Of a stretch of 64,000 nt of DNA, positions 9,960 through 19,070 are shown piece after piece. How positions within the stretch are numbered: position 1 is the stretch's first letter; every line of letters starts with the position of its first letter. The stretch comes from Sporosarcina sp. PTS2304 (lineage in GTDB: Bacteria > Bacillota > Bacilli > Bacillales_A > Planococcaceae), in contig NZ_CP031230.1 in assembly GCF_003351785.1 (NCBI RefSeq), positions 2,774,501 to 2,838,500 on the forward strand, read 5' to 3'. Below the pieces are notes generated by a model. It made no database searches. It was given only the letters and a program-made list of their open reading frames with translations, and was not told the DNA's origin. The position numbers and the translations under genes were made by a program.

Positions 9960-11150
9960 TTATGTTAATAAATCTTCTGAAATCACTTTAAAGCCTTCGA
10001 TGATCGTATCTTCCTCTACTTCAATTAAAATACACTGTTTTCCGTCATAATTCACCTGTTTTACATACTTTAGATCTGCTGGGCTTATAGAAATATTTGC
10101 GACCTTTGTTTCAATCTTAATAGACTTGGATGTATAGCTCGGCACGATATGACTTGCTTTCATCTCATACATCGTATCATCCACTACTGTTTCAAAAGCC
10201 GCTTCTACAGCTTGCGTGTCTACATAATCTACGCCACTCATTTTCAAGACACGCTCCACTTGGTACTTATCAATTACGGGTGCTTCTTCTGGTTCTTCCT
10301 CCTCTTCATCACCTTCAGTTAAACGATAGATGGCTTCGTACACATTGCCCAAAGTTTCTGTATCAACTTCGCCACCTACTACTTGTTTGACAATCTCTTC
10401 GAATACCGCTTTGTCGTCCGCCGCTGTCACGACTTCTTCGCCATTTAAGACGTTTTCGATAAATTGATAATCTGGCTTATTCGCTTTACCGGCTGCATAT
10501 AAAATATGGTTGACATCCGCTGCATTATCGGTAAAACAAGGGAACAGAAAGCCCCCTATGGGAGACGTCAGATTAATAATAGGGTCCAGCATAGTATTTG
10601 ACTTAAATTCTTTCTCAACAAAATCAAAGATGATAGAGCGTTTCGGCAAATCCGTCTGATTCATACTGCATAGAATGAAAGGCGTCGTGAATACTTCATC
10701 ACGGGCATCTATTTCTGTTTCCTCACTAGACCTTTTTGTCTTCTTGAAATAATTCCCTCGAATAAATGTCACAACAAGATCTTTTTCATATTGCACATCC
10801 TGTACCATTTTTAAAGCCAAATGTTGCATTTCATCTCTCCACTGATCGGCTTCTTCCGCCTGCAACCCCTCATATAGAAGCTGTTGTGCGTGATCTGTCT
10901 CGTTCTCATTTTGCCTTTCAAATTTCACTTCAAATAATTTCACACCTAATTTTCCACCAAGTACTTTTTTGAAATTTGTCATGAAAAGCTCCTGCTGTTC
11001 ACGTTCTAGTAATGCGAATGCCTGGCTTTCTTCATGATAAATTTCATGACTCTCTTGTCGGATATACACATTGTAAATATCTGTAACAGTTAGCAAGTCT
11101 GTCTCTAATTTAAATCGTTTGCGAATATCCGCAATATCATGTTTATTCAT
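9960..11150 (-). CDS. DUF4317 domain-containing protein
   Basis: This 396-aa soluble protein matches the uncharacterised DUF4317 family of Firmicutes, recognised from MNKHDIADIRKRFKLETDLLTVTDIYNVYI and later VTFIRGNYFKKTK and PIGGFLFPCFTDNAADVNHILY. An acidic linker (GDEEEEEPEEAP) lies near residue 285. No catalytic motif is evident. I start it at ATG 11150, which has AGGAG 8 nt upstream; an upstream in-frame ATG at 11174 lacks a good site and adds residues unlike the family start. It is monocistronic with its own terminator and divergent from ohr. Function is unknown. Confidence 0.82.
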   Translation of the reverse strand: MNKHDIADIRKRFKLETDLLTVTDIYNVYIRQESHEIYHEESQAFALLEREQQELFMTNFKKVLGGKLGVKLFEVKFERQNENETDHAQQLLYEGLQAEEADQWRDEMQHLALKMVQDVQYEKDLVVTFIRGNYFKKTKRSSEETEIDARDEVFTTPFILCSMNQTDLPKRSIIFDFVEKEFKSNTMLDPIINLTSPIGGFLFPCFTDNAADVNHILYAAGKANKPDYQFIENVLNGEEVVTAADDKAVFEEIVKQVVGGEVDTETLGNVYEAIYRLTEGDEEEEEPEEAPVIDKYQVERVLKMSGVDYVDTQAVEAAFETVVDDTMYEMKASHIVPSYTSKSIKIETKVANISISPADLKYVKQVNYDGKQCILIEVEEDTIIEGFKVISEDLLT

Positions 11151-11319
11151 TATTCCACTCCTACGGCAAGTCATTATCTTTTTAATTATAACAAGTTCTT
11201 TCGAGAAGTTCTCAAAGAGTCTTCTTTCGTTACCATTTATATGACATCTATGCTTACATTGTTGAATAAAGGGTATAGCATAAAGGGAAACTTAAAACTA
11301 CGTTAGGAGAAGTGATTTC

Positions 11320-11742
11320 ATGTCAGAAAAACTATTTACGTCAACTGCAACTGCTACAGGAGGACGCGAAGGTCATGTAGCTTCATCCGACTCTGTTGTT
11401 GAATTCGATACGGCTATGCCTGGCAGTTCCCGCGCAAAAGAGCTGGCAAACGCCACAAACCCTGAGCAATTATTCGCAGCAGGCTATGCGTCTTGCTTTG
11501 ACGGCGCCCTACAATTAGTAGCCAGTAAAGAACATGTGAAATTTTCATCGGAAGTTACCGCAAATGTCAGTCTGTGTAAAGATGAAGTAGACGGCGGGTT
11601 TAAATTGGAAGTGAAGTTGCAAGTAAAGGGCACGGATATTGAAAAAGACAAATTAGAAGATTTGGTAGAGAAAGCCCATCAATTCTGTCCCTACTCAAAA
11701 GCTACACGAGGCAATATAGACGTAACATTAGAAGTACTATAA
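11320..11742 (+). CDS. ohr: Organic hydroperoxide resistance protein, Ohr/OsmC family
   Basis: This 140-aa thiol peroxidase reduces organic and fatty-acid hydroperoxides using a dithiol or lipoyl partner. Both catalytic cysteines are visible: AAGYASCFDGAL near residue 60 and HQFCPYSKATRGN near 124. The N-terminal LFTSTATATGGREGHV is typical of Ohr. A GGAGAAG site lies about 9 nt before the ATG. No OhrR gene adjoins it, and I did not recognise an OhrR operator in the 145-nt upstream region. The gene is monocistronic and ends at a CAGGCAG-type terminator. Confidence 0.95.
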   Translation: MSEKLFTSTATATGGREGHVASSDSVVEFDTAMPGSSRAKELANATNPEQLFAAGYASCFDGALQLVASKEHVKFSSEVTANVSLCKDEVDGGFKLEVKLQVKGTDIEKDKLEDLVEKAHQFCPYSKATRGNIDVTLEVL

Positions 11743-11783
11743 TATATAGTGACTTGCAGTGATATCGGCTAGTAACTAAAATG

Positions 11784-11824
11784 AATCAGGCAGGGAAAAA
11801 CTATTCGTTTTTCCCTGCCTGATT
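11784..11824. terminator. Bidirectional terminator, CAGGCAG family copy 1
   Basis: A perfect 17-bp stem (arm AATCAGGCAGGGAAAAA) encloses loop CTATTCG between convergent ohr and the alpha/beta hydrolase gene. The loop and most of the arm recur at 29452-29492, and the arm also at 24427-24467. Confidence 0.88.
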
Positions 11825-11841
11825 TTTTCAATAGCCCCAGT

Positions 11842-12597
11842 TTACAATCCTTCTATCAACTCCATAATATACTTTGCTGTTTCTTCAATTTGTTGTTCAT
11901 TCGTAATAGTAGCTTCGCCGTCGCCTTTCTGATGACCGTAATCACCGAAGCCACCATGGTTGCCCCCGTCTATTTCTATAAAACGTGCAGATGAAGGCAA
12001 TTGTGTTTTAGCCGCTTTCACTTTAGTAAGATCTGCCACTTGATCATTACCTCCATATAGTGACAACGTTTGAATTTCTCTCTCACTTAAATCAGTTTCA
12101 GCTTGCGGATAGGATGCGAGTAATACAAGACCTTTTATCTTTTCATGGCGAAGTGCGTAGTCTGAAGCCGTGACACCACCTAACGAATGCCCGCCGATTA
12201 TCCATGTATCGATCTCTGGATGGTTTCGAATGACTTTATCCGCTCTATCTGGTGAAAGGATGGCCAGATTAAATGGCAGCTTAGGAATGATAACAGTATA
12301 CCCGTTTGAAGCAAGTTTCTTAGCTAACGGTGCATATGCGCCCGGAACTACTTTTCCCCCTTGATAGAAGATAAATCCAATATGCGTAGCTCCAGTTGCC
12401 GGTTCAAATAAAATATTCTTCTTATCTTCATCGACTAGCACCTGTGTATCCGTTTGTAAGTTTTCTTCCGCCCACGACTGAGCTTTGTATGGCGAACTGA
12501 CAAAAGCGAAAAATCCTGCAAAAGCTAGTAAAAAAGCTACTGCGAGACTACTTAACAATTTCAATCGAAATGATTTTTTTCGTTTCATTCGCCCCAT
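11842..12597 (-). CDS. Alpha/beta hydrolase, membrane-anchored or exported
   Basis: This 251-aa protein of the dienelactone-hydrolase-like alpha/beta hydrolase group has an N-terminal basic region and hydrophobic segment (about residues 13-32), so it is exported or membrane-tethered. The nucleophile elbow GHSLGG is near residue 138. A likely acid lies near YGGNDQVAD, and the histidine in GGNHGGFGDYG near 215. It has about 6 nt between GAGGGG and the ATG at 12597. It sits 10 nt downstream of the Nudix gene, so the two are probably co-transcribed. The substrate is not evident. Confidence 0.8.
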   Translation of the reverse strand: MGRMKRKKSFRLKLLSSLAVAFLLAFAGFFAFVSSPYKAQSWAEENLQTDTQVLVDEDKKNILFEPATGATHIGFIFYQGGKVVPGAYAPLAKKLASNGYTVIIPKLPFNLAILSPDRADKVIRNHPEIDTWIIGGHSLGGVTASDYALRHEKIKGLVLLASYPQAETDLSEREIQTLSLYGGNDQVADLTKVKAAKTQLPSSARFIEIDGGNHGGFGDYGHQKGDGEATITNEQQIEETAKYIMELIEGL

Positions 12598-12607
12598 CCT
12601 CTTCCCC

Positions 12608-13225
12608 TCATTTCACCAGTGAAATAAAATGCTTTAAAATCCTCGCCGTTAATCCCCAGACTGTGTAATTTCCATACTCATAAAACCATTCTTCCAATGA
12701 ATGTGCACGCCATTGGTATTGTTCCCCGTTCATGATTTTCTCGAAAGGAAAATTCTCAGGCGGTGCTGTTTCGATAGACACTAAGTGCATATAAGGCTCA
12801 TGTTCAAGCAACCATTTCACAGGAATAGTAAACACTTCTTCCACTTCATCTTTGTTGTAACTGCGAATAATTTCATGATAGTCAATGGCCGCCACAAATG
12901 GATAGACGACGAATGATGGCGATGCAATATAGGGGCTTAACTCTCCTATTACATGAACGGTGTCAGGGTCAATTCCCAGTTCTTCTTGCGTCTCGCGCAG
13001 GGCTGCTGCTTTGGGAGAAGCATCTGTTATGTCAATTTTCCCTCCTGGAAAGCTGATATCACCCGGTTGTTTTCTCATTTTAAACGAACGCACTTCAAAT
13101 AATACATGCCACTCACCATCCGCTTGTACTAGCGGAATCATGACAGCCGAACGGAAAGCAGTCTCTTCTCCAATGAATAATGATTTCTTTTCACATAATA
13201 TATGCTGTAGTTGATCCAGATCCAT
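12608..13225 (-). CDS. CoA pyrophosphatase-type Nudix hydrolase
   Basis: This 205-aa Nudix hydrolase most likely cleaves coenzyme A or its derivatives to 4'-phosphopantetheine and 3',5'-ADP. The Nudix box spans GGKID to RETQEELGI near residues 60-83, with the extra residue seen in the YeaB/NudL subgroup. The preceding RSFKMRKQPGDISFPGG corresponds to the subgroup-specific signature. A GGTGGGGG site precedes the ATG. It is the first gene of a two-gene unit with the alpha/beta hydrolase. The subgroup assignment is motif-based. Confidence 0.88.
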   Translation of the reverse strand: MDLDQLQHILCEKKSLFIGEETAFRSAVMIPLVQADGEWHVLFEVRSFKMRKQPGDISFPGGKIDITDASPKAAALRETQEELGIDPDTVHVIGELSPYIASPSFVVYPFVAAIDYHEIIRSYNKDEVEEVFTIPVKWLLEHEPYMHLVSIETAPPENFPFEKIMNGEQYQWRAHSLEEWFYEYGNYTVWGLTARILKHFISLVK

Positions 13226-13374
13226 GAAAGTTCCCCCACCTTATTGTTTTGTCTCCATCGTATCATTTGCTGATGGAATATTAAAGATTTGAAAAAAGGA
13301 CTTTAAAGAAAGTGAATAGATGTGTTGAACGTTAGGTTATTGTTTCTGAAGTTTGGGTGGGGAATGGTAGGAGG

Positions 13375-14046
13375 CGTGCAGAAATAAAGTATGGGAAGTA
13401 ACTTCTCCTGTACAGTGCAGAAAAAGGGTGTACGTATGAGGATTCTCCCTACAGAACCGGACGCTTTCCTGAGGGGGCGCGGTGGACTCGCCAGAAATGC
13501 GTTGGCGATTACACCTGTCAAATGCAAAGATGTGCTCCTTCTCGCTGCGCTTCACTCGCAAAAGCCGTCCTTCGCCACGGCTTTCCCTGATCCTCCAGGA
13601 GTCGCCGGTTCTTTCGGGAGAATCCTTGAGTTTTTGTCGGGAAACCAGTTGGTGTTCGTCCAGAAATAGAGTATGGTAAGTTCTGCTTCCTAAACAGTGT
13701 GGTGAAGCTTTGGATTTGCTGACTGAATGTATATAGGGTCATTTTTTCACTCAGTTCATCGAAACAGTCGTAGTAGCTAGCAACATTTCACCACTATCTA
13801 ACTTCAAAAACGGTCAGATTATATCAGACAATTCTACTTGGTTTTCACTACCTACAAAGAGTGATCAACCTGTCTTGCCTATACAAAGTACGGCTTGGAG
13901 CTTACAGACGATCGACTCCGGGAGGATTAGGACGACAGGTGTAACCCGCAACGCACTATCGTGGGATCCACCGCGTATCGTCTGGAAGCGCAAGCCGCAT
14001 GACACTCTAAGTCAGCTTCACTCTATCCATTCGCCATAGTCAAACT
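13375..14046 (+). repeat. Composite dispersed repeat, copy B (near full length)
   Basis: This copy fills most of the 880-nt gap between the Nudix and sortase genes. A type I hairpin runs 13439-13627 (AGGATTCTCCC to GGGAGAATCCT, with inner AGAACCGGACGC / GTCGCCGGTTCT). The spacer has GTTCGTCCAGAAATAGAGT, GACTGAATGTATATAG, TTCATCGAAACAGTCG, TTGGTTTTCACTA and CAACCTGTCTTG. A type II segment follows from about 13890 to 14020 (GACGATCGACTCCGGGAGG paired with CGCGTATCGTC). No gene in it is credible: overlapping short frames on both strands merely read through the hairpins. Confidence 0.85.
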
Positions 14047-14104
14047 TATTTTCAAATAAAGGAATGAATTATACATATTATGGTGAATCAACAGGCTTAA
14101 TAAA

Positions 14105-14875
14105 TTATCTCTTTACTAATTTACCTTGGACGACATATCGCTTATCCTTACTATTTACTGAGTTATTACACGTCGATAACGTTACGATTCGGTCTTCTGT
14201 ACCGACTGTGACAGGTGTGTTGATCAGTGAGCGTGATTGCACTTCTTGCAAATAGTGTGCGTATTCTTCTTTCGTCTGGAAATCCGTCTCAATGTAATAA
14301 AAGTCAATTGTCGTTTCATAGGCCGCAAACACTTCAATATCGTACCCTTCGTACAATGTATCTACATAAATAGTCGAATGTTCATCTGCGTACTCTTGCT
14401 GTCCAAACTTCTTTAAACTACCGAACATCGTATCGTTTTTCATCGCATGTCCATAAATGACTGTATTTTGATTCATATCCGTAATGTCATTACGAAAATC
14501 CATGAAGACACTTCCCGCACGGCTTTTCTCTTTGTTAAAATTTCGATTCAAATAAAAATCATTATCTTCTGACTGTAAAATCGGATTATTCACTTTTGTA
14601 CCTTCTACTGATATCCATCCTACTATTTGTTCATTTACAGCGTGGAGTTTATGGAACTGCGGACGTATCGTGTCATATGATGGCTTTTTTTCGGCCTTAC
14701 TTTCCACTACGGTCTCCGATGTCTCTTCCAGTGCTTTTTCGTAAATCATTTGCGTTTCCTGTAGAGAACTAGCAGCTTCTACATACGTATACAAATACTG
14801 TACTAATAAATAGCCTGAATAAAGAAATATTCCTAAGTACAGCAATGGCATATAGTTAGATAAACGTTTTTTCAT
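14105..14875 (-). CDS. srtB: Class B sortase
   Basis: This 256-aa membrane-anchored transpeptidase attaches NPQT-type proteins, here most likely IsdC, to peptidoglycan. An N-terminal membrane segment (about residues 9-30) is followed by the sortase domain. VIYGHAMKNDTMFGSL holds the catalytic His, TLSTCNNS the catalytic Cys and KDKRYVVQGKLVKR the C-terminal Arg. An AGGAGG site precedes the ATG by 8 nt. It follows the haem ABC transporter genes on the same strand, separated by about 230 nt that contain a GC-rich hairpin repeat. It may therefore be read through or have its own promoter. Confidence 0.95.
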   Translation of the reverse strand: MKKRLSNYMPLLYLGIFLYSGYLLVQYLYTYVEAASSLQETQMIYEKALEETSETVVESKAEKKPSYDTIRPQFHKLHAVNEQIVGWISVEGTKVNNPILQSEDNDFYLNRNFNKEKSRAGSVFMDFRNDITDMNQNTVIYGHAMKNDTMFGSLKKFGQQEYADEHSTIYVDTLYEGYDIEVFAAYETTIDFYYIETDFQTKEEYAHYLQEVQSRSLINTPVTVGTEDRIVTLSTCNNSVNSKDKRYVVQGKLVKR

Positions 14876-14930
14876 TAAAAAACCTCCTATATAAGATGAG
14901 AATAAAAAGCTGCATTCACCTTAAAAAGTC

Positions 14931-15051
14931 GCTGTCCGTTACAGGCGGACGCTTTCCGCGGGCACGGCCTCAGCCGCTTCCCTCGCTGCGCTCAGTCCAG
15001 GGTCTTCGGCTCGCGCTGTTCCCGCAGGAGTCGCCACCTGTAACGAACAGC
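14931..15051. repeat. GC-rich hairpin repeat of the Bacillales GACGCTTTCC...GGAGTCGCC type
   Basis: A roughly 120-nt imperfect palindrome. The outer arms are GCTGTCCGTTACAGG and CCTGTAACGAACAGC; inner blocks are GGACGCTTTCCGCGGGC and CCCGCAGGAGTCGCC, with CTCGCTGCGCT in the middle. Its GC content is far above its surroundings. The core blocks match those of the longer repeat family in this window, and I know similar intergenic elements from many Bacillaceae genomes. It lies between the haem ABC ATPase gene and srtB. Confidence 0.85.
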
Positions 15052-15102
15052 AACTAAGTGCGGTACAAGCAAAATTACTTTCCATGCGGAAAATTTAACT
15101 CA

Positions 15103-15879
15103 TCATATATAGATACCGAGGGACATCATATAAAGACCAATCTCATCATCTTCCTTAAAGACGGCATGTACTCCATAGACTTCCTTTATCACTTCTTTTG
15201 TAATGACTTCTCGGGGTGGTCCTTCTGCGATAATCTTGCCGTTTTTCATCATAATAATGTCATCGCTATAACGAATTGCTTGGTTAATGTCATGCAACAC
15301 CATCACAATAGTCAAGCCATGTTCTTCATTCAGAGATTTCACCAGCTCTAACAATTCAATTTGATAGTAAATGTCTAAGTATGTCGTCGGCTCATCTAAA
15401 CAAAGGATTTCAGATTGCTGCGCAAGCGCCATCGCAATCCATACACGTTGCCGCTCTCCGCCAGATAATGCTTCCAAATCTTTATGCCGTTTTTCATGTA
15501 AATTCGTTACAGACAATGCCCAATTGATTGCTTGACGATCCTCTTCCTGATTACGTTGAAGTAATGTTTTGTACGGCAGGCGTCCGAATCCAACTAATTT
15601 TTCAATCGTTATATCTTTTGGCACATCATTTTGCTGATAGACAATCGCTAACTTCTTCGCAAATTCTTTTGGCTTGTACATGACCAAGTCCCGATTCTCT
15701 AAAGAAGCAGTTCCTGATTTAGGTGAATTACTTTTAGATATAACGCTCAGCAACGTAGACTTCCCGCAACCATTCGGCCCGATAATTGTTGTCACACGTC
15801 CTTTTTGAATAGTCGTTGAAATACCATCCAAATGATTCGTTATATTATCATGAGATACAATAATGTTGTTCATCTCCAT
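15103..15879 (-). CDS. Iron/haem ABC transporter ATP-binding protein
   Basis: This 258-aa FecE/FhuC-type ATPase powers the adjacent permease. It has Walker A GPNGCGKST near residue 34, ABC signature LSGGERQRV near 138, Walker B ILCLDEPTTYLD, and the switch His in VMVLHDINQA. Its start at 15879 has only a weak ribosome-binding site. It begins 6 nt after the permease stop, so translation is probably coupled. Together with IsdE and the permease it forms a complete importer. The tail (LYMMSLGIYI) is of normal length. Confidence 0.93.
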   Translation of the reverse strand: MEMNNIIVSHDNITNHLDGISTTIQKGRVTTIIGPNGCGKSTLLSVISKSNSPKSGTASLENRDLVMYKPKEFAKKLAIVYQQNDVPKDITIEKLVGFGRLPYKTLLQRNQEEDRQAINWALSVTNLHEKRHKDLEALSGGERQRVWIAMALAQQSEILCLDEPTTYLDIYYQIELLELVKSLNEEHGLTIVMVLHDINQAIRYSDDIIMMKNGKIIAEGPPREVITKEVIKEVYGVHAVFKEDDEIGLYMMSLGIYI

Positions 15880-15885
15880 AGCAGG

Positions 15886-16851
15886 TCACTCTTTTCGCAG
15901 TAAGAATATTAAAAATGGTCCACCGATAATGGCCATAATGGTCGAAGCGGGTATTTCAAGTGGTGATACAATCGTTCGACCAATAGTATCTGCCAGCAAA
16001 ATAATCAATGCCCCTAGAAGAGCGGTAAACGGCAGTAATATTTTATGATCATAGCCAACTAACCGGCGCGCGATATGAGGCACTAATAATCCAACAAATG
16101 AAATAACCCCCGCAACGACTACTGAAATTGCTGATAACAGCACGGCAACCGCTGCAATAATTAGTCGCGCACGCGCCACGTGAAAACCTATACTCTTTGC
16201 TGTTTTATCTTGCAGTACTAATAAGTTACACCAGCTATACAAGACGAACGCCAAAACCAAACCAATCGTTCCGTATGTAGTAATAGTCGAAACATCTTTC
16301 CATGTGCGCATCGTTAAATTGGATCCGATCACGCTTGCAGCTGAGACGTTTAGCGATCCCCCAAAACTAATGAACGCTTCCGTTAAGCCTGTAAACATCG
16401 CATTGATCGCAATTCCAACCAATATCAATTTCAACGGACTTAAACCTGATTTCCAAGACAATGCAAACACTAGGAAACAGGCAAAAGCCCCGCCCATGAA
16501 TGCGAATAACGGCGTCATGAAAAATAAGGCAGGGAAAAACGAAATAATGAATAATTGTACAAATGCTGCGCCGGAAGATATTCCAATGATTCCTGCATCC
16601 GCCAGAGGGTTGCGCATAATTGATTGGAGGAGAACACCCGAAACAGAAAGTGCCGCACCCGCAAATAAGGCGACGATAATTCTTGGAAAGCGCAGATCAC
16701 GGATCGCTTCCATCTGGCTATTCCCTTGCTCAAATAGCGCGCCCAAAAATTCGAAAAAACCCATTTTAATGCTACCTGTCGTGGCCGAGTAAACGATTGT
16801 GATTACGAGCAACGATACGACCACTACGTAGCTAATCATTCTTTTTGTCAT
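15886..16851 (-). CDS. isdF: FecCD-type haem/iron ABC transporter permease
   Basis: This 321-aa integral membrane protein has about nine to ten membrane segments and is of normal length for FecCD permeases. The family motifs FPRIIVALFAGAALSVSGVLLQSIMRNPLADAGIIGISSGA (split between helices 2 and 3) and GLLVPHIARRLVGYDH near the C-terminus (coupling helix) are present. AAAAGGAAG precedes the ATG. It is fourth in the haem-acquisition operon of seven genes. The isdF name rests on the NEAT/SrtB/IsdE context; the protein alone would only say iron-complex permease. Confidence 0.9.
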   Translation of the reverse strand: MTKRMISYVVVVSLLVITIVYSATTGSIKMGFFEFLGALFEQGNSQMEAIRDLRFPRIIVALFAGAALSVSGVLLQSIMRNPLADAGIIGISSGAAFVQLFIISFFPALFFMTPLFAFMGGAFACFLVFALSWKSGLSPLKLILVGIAINAMFTGLTEAFISFGGSLNVSAASVIGSNLTMRTWKDVSTITTYGTIGLVLAFVLYSWCNLLVLQDKTAKSIGFHVARARLIIAAVAVLLSAISVVVAGVISFVGLLVPHIARRLVGYDHKILLPFTALLGALIILLADTIGRTIVSPLEIPASTIMAIIGGPFLIFLLRKE

Positions 16852-16884
16852 AACGGACTTCCTTTTCCCACTTCATTCGTCTAA

Positions 16885-17790
16885 TTAACGATAAAAGATT
16901 TTCATTAACTCGCTTAACGCTTCAGGCACTTGCAATGAAGCCGTCGTTCCGAAAAGTGATTCTTCCAAGTCATATACTTTACCATTTTTCACCGCGTCGA
17001 AATGCTTCCATATGTCATTCGTTTTGAATTCTTCGTCAAACATTTCCACTACTTCTTCGGGCATACCGTGAGACAGACGCAAAATAATATCAGGATTACT
17101 ATTATGAAGGTATTCTGTGTTAGACGATAAATATTCCGGCTCCTGTCCTTCCATTACATTCGTGCCGCCTGCTCGTTTCACCAAATCACCTGCATAAGAG
17201 TTTTCAGTTGCGACTAAGTAACTCCCTGGAATCCCGAGTAAGATCAACACATTTGGCCCTTTTCTATTAGCAGCGACGACTTCTGCCGCTTCGATACGCT
17301 TTTGTAAGTCAGTAACTAGTCGATCTGCCTGCTGTTGACGATCATAGCGTTCACCAAGCAACTGAATTTCCTGAATCATGGAATCTATACTTTGGAAATT
17401 TAAAAAATTTGTCGGGATGTCTAATTGTTTGAAACTGTCTTCTAAGTCATATTCTAGTGTTGAAACAGATAAGAAGTCTGTTGGATCCATTGATTTCACG
17501 GTTTCCATGTCAGGTGTCATCGCGTTGCCGATTGTCGGAAGACCGTCAAATCGACTAGCCAATTGTTTTTCCGACTCCGGGACAGCAATTGCATCGAGCT
17601 CTAGTTTATCCAAGATTTCCGCAATGACGACCGTTCCCGCAATGATTCGCTGTTCACTTTTTGCTGGATTGTTCACTTCATCCGAATCTGCCACAGTTGT
17701 CTTGGCTTCAGGCTCACTGCTACACCCCGCAATTATTACCACTGTCATAATTGCTAGTACGTACATAAGAGTTTTAAAATATTTCTGCAC
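16885..17790 (-). CDS. isdE: Haem ABC transporter substrate-binding lipoprotein (IsdE-like)
   Basis: This 301-aa lipoprotein has a signal peptide ending in a lipobox (IIAGCS, Cys near residue 23) and a class III periplasmic-binding fold. Features include RIIAGTVVIAEILDKL, LPTIGNAMTPDMETVKSMDPTDFL and SNTEYLHNSNPDIILRLSHGMP, where the Met and a following His are candidates for haem ligation by analogy with IsdE. Start is GTG at 17790 behind a strong GGAGGAG. It hands haem from the surface NEAT proteins to the permease encoded next. Confidence 0.9.
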   Translation of the reverse strand: MQKYFKTLMYVLAIMTVVIIAGCSSEPEAKTTVADSDEVNNPAKSEQRIIAGTVVIAEILDKLELDAIAVPESEKQLASRFDGLPTIGNAMTPDMETVKSMDPTDFLSVSTLEYDLEDSFKQLDIPTNFLNFQSIDSMIQEIQLLGERYDRQQQADRLVTDLQKRIEAAEVVAANRKGPNVLILLGIPGSYLVATENSYAGDLVKRAGGTNVMEGQEPEYLSSNTEYLHNSNPDIILRLSHGMPEEVVEMFDEEFKTNDIWKHFDAVKNGKVYDLEESLFGTTASLQVPEALSELMKIFYR

Positions 17791-17808
17791 GTTCTACTCC
17801 TCCGCTCT

Positions 17809-19023
17809 TTATCTTTTCATGCTCGTCTTTCGTCTACTGATCAATCGACGGATAAATAACACAGCTGACACACCACATAAGCTCGTTAGTATCATAACCT
17901 TCATCACATCCATTGAAATCTTCAGTTCATCTGTTTGTTCTGCAGCTATTTCTTCTTGTACTGGTTCACTTGCCACTTGCGCAATCTCTGTCGGTTCTTC
18001 TTTCACTACTTCATCTAACGTTCGGTCAAATTCCAGATTTTCTTCAGGAGCCGCCTCAGGTATCGTCTCTACTGGAATGTCTTCTTTTTCAACTGGCTTT
18101 GTCACCCTCGCTGGTCGTAATGGTTTGGCAGGTTCTTCAGATCTTTTTGCCATAGACGACTTCGCCTGACTTTGAACTGCTTGTCCACTTTGTGTGATGT
18201 ATGGTTTCACTTGTGCCTGATCAAATGAAAGATCTACGAAATAATTATAAGAATACGTCAACTCCGGTAGATTCACTTCAACCCATAGCTTGCTCTTTTT
18301 TTGAAAATCCTCAATCTCAAACTCAATCGTTTTTAACGGCTCTTCGTGAGAAACTACTTTAGGCTCCATCATTTCACCTTTTTGTTCCACTGTTATGTCA
18401 GTAATCCAAGCCGACTTTGTAATTTGCATATGTGCATAATATCGATTTCCTCTTTTAAAGATTTTCATATAAGGTTCTACATATTCATTCATCACAGACC
18501 GTTCTTCTGTTCCATATGTCAGCAACGTAAAGCTCACTCTGTCTAAGTGCTGCAGCTTATCTGATTCATCGCTTGCCGAAGGAATTGGTTGTGTTGCCGG
18601 TAATGAGTTCTCATTCATCATAAGAATTTGTGAAAACACTACTTCCTTATTGTCTGTAGGTTTTTTATATGTTCCAGCAAGCACAAACTTTTGTTTTGTG
18701 CTTTTTATATCAAACTGAACTAAACTTTCAGCCGTACGTAGCGAAGTTGACATGTTTTCACCTTGTTGTGTAACGGCAACCGAAGTCATGACATGTCCTG
18801 GCTTTATTTTAACTGCAACTAGTTGACGGCCCTCCCGAACAGTCAATACAGCCTTTTTATCGAATAAAACACCTTGTCCTGCAACTTCCTCTGATAGAAA
18901 ACTTAGTTCAACTTGATACACACCATCCGCTATAGACCGCTCGTTTGCATAACTGATGAAAGTTGAAGGAAGCAACGTAGAGATGACAAGCAGACAAGTA
19001 CACAAGAATACTATTCTTTTCAT
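17809..19023 (-). CDS. NEAT-domain haem-binding protein with C-terminal membrane anchor
   Basis: This 404-aa exported protein has a signal peptide (about residues 1-26) and two NEAT-like domains. The first (about 30-140) is degenerate, without the usual haem Tyr motif. The second (about 165-285) has SVMNEYVEPY and the strand YSYNYFVDLSFD, giving the canonical YxxxY haem ligand pair. A Pro/Glu-rich, low-complexity linker (about 285-365) leads to a C-terminal membrane helix with a basic tail (FIRRLISRRKTSMKR). No LPxTG or NPxTx sorting motif is seen, so it is probably membrane-anchored and a relay between wall NEAT proteins and IsdE. Confidence 0.85.
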   Translation of the reverse strand: MKRIVFLCTCLLVISTLLPSTFISYANERSIADGVYQVELSFLSEEVAGQGVLFDKKAVLTVREGRQLVAVKIKPGHVMTSVAVTQQGENMSTSLRTAESLVQFDIKSTKQKFVLAGTYKKPTDNKEVVFSQILMMNENSLPATQPIPSASDESDKLQHLDRVSFTLLTYGTEERSVMNEYVEPYMKIFKRGNRYYAHMQITKSAWITDITVEQKGEMMEPKVVSHEEPLKTIEFEIEDFQKKSKLWVEVNLPELTYSYNYFVDLSFDQAQVKPYITQSGQAVQSQAKSSMAKRSEEPAKPLRPARVTKPVEKEDIPVETIPEAAPEENLEFDRTLDEVVKEEPTEIAQVASEPVQEEIAAEQTDELKISMDVMKVMILTSLCGVSAVLFIRRLISRRKTSMKR

Positions 19024-19070
19024 TCTACATCACTCCTTTCTGTACAATCATCGGTAATAAAACAACAGCA

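Noticed and set aside
16163-16181. CACGTG-containing sequence in the permease gene considered as parS
   Set aside because: Only the right half resembles parS; the left half lacks TGTT, so it is below the level of the accepted sites.
17378-18169. 263-codon plus-strand frame opposite isdE and the NEAT-TM gene
   Set aside because: Antisense shadow spanning two well-supported genes; composition is Ser/Thr-rich low complexity and there is no ribosome-binding site.
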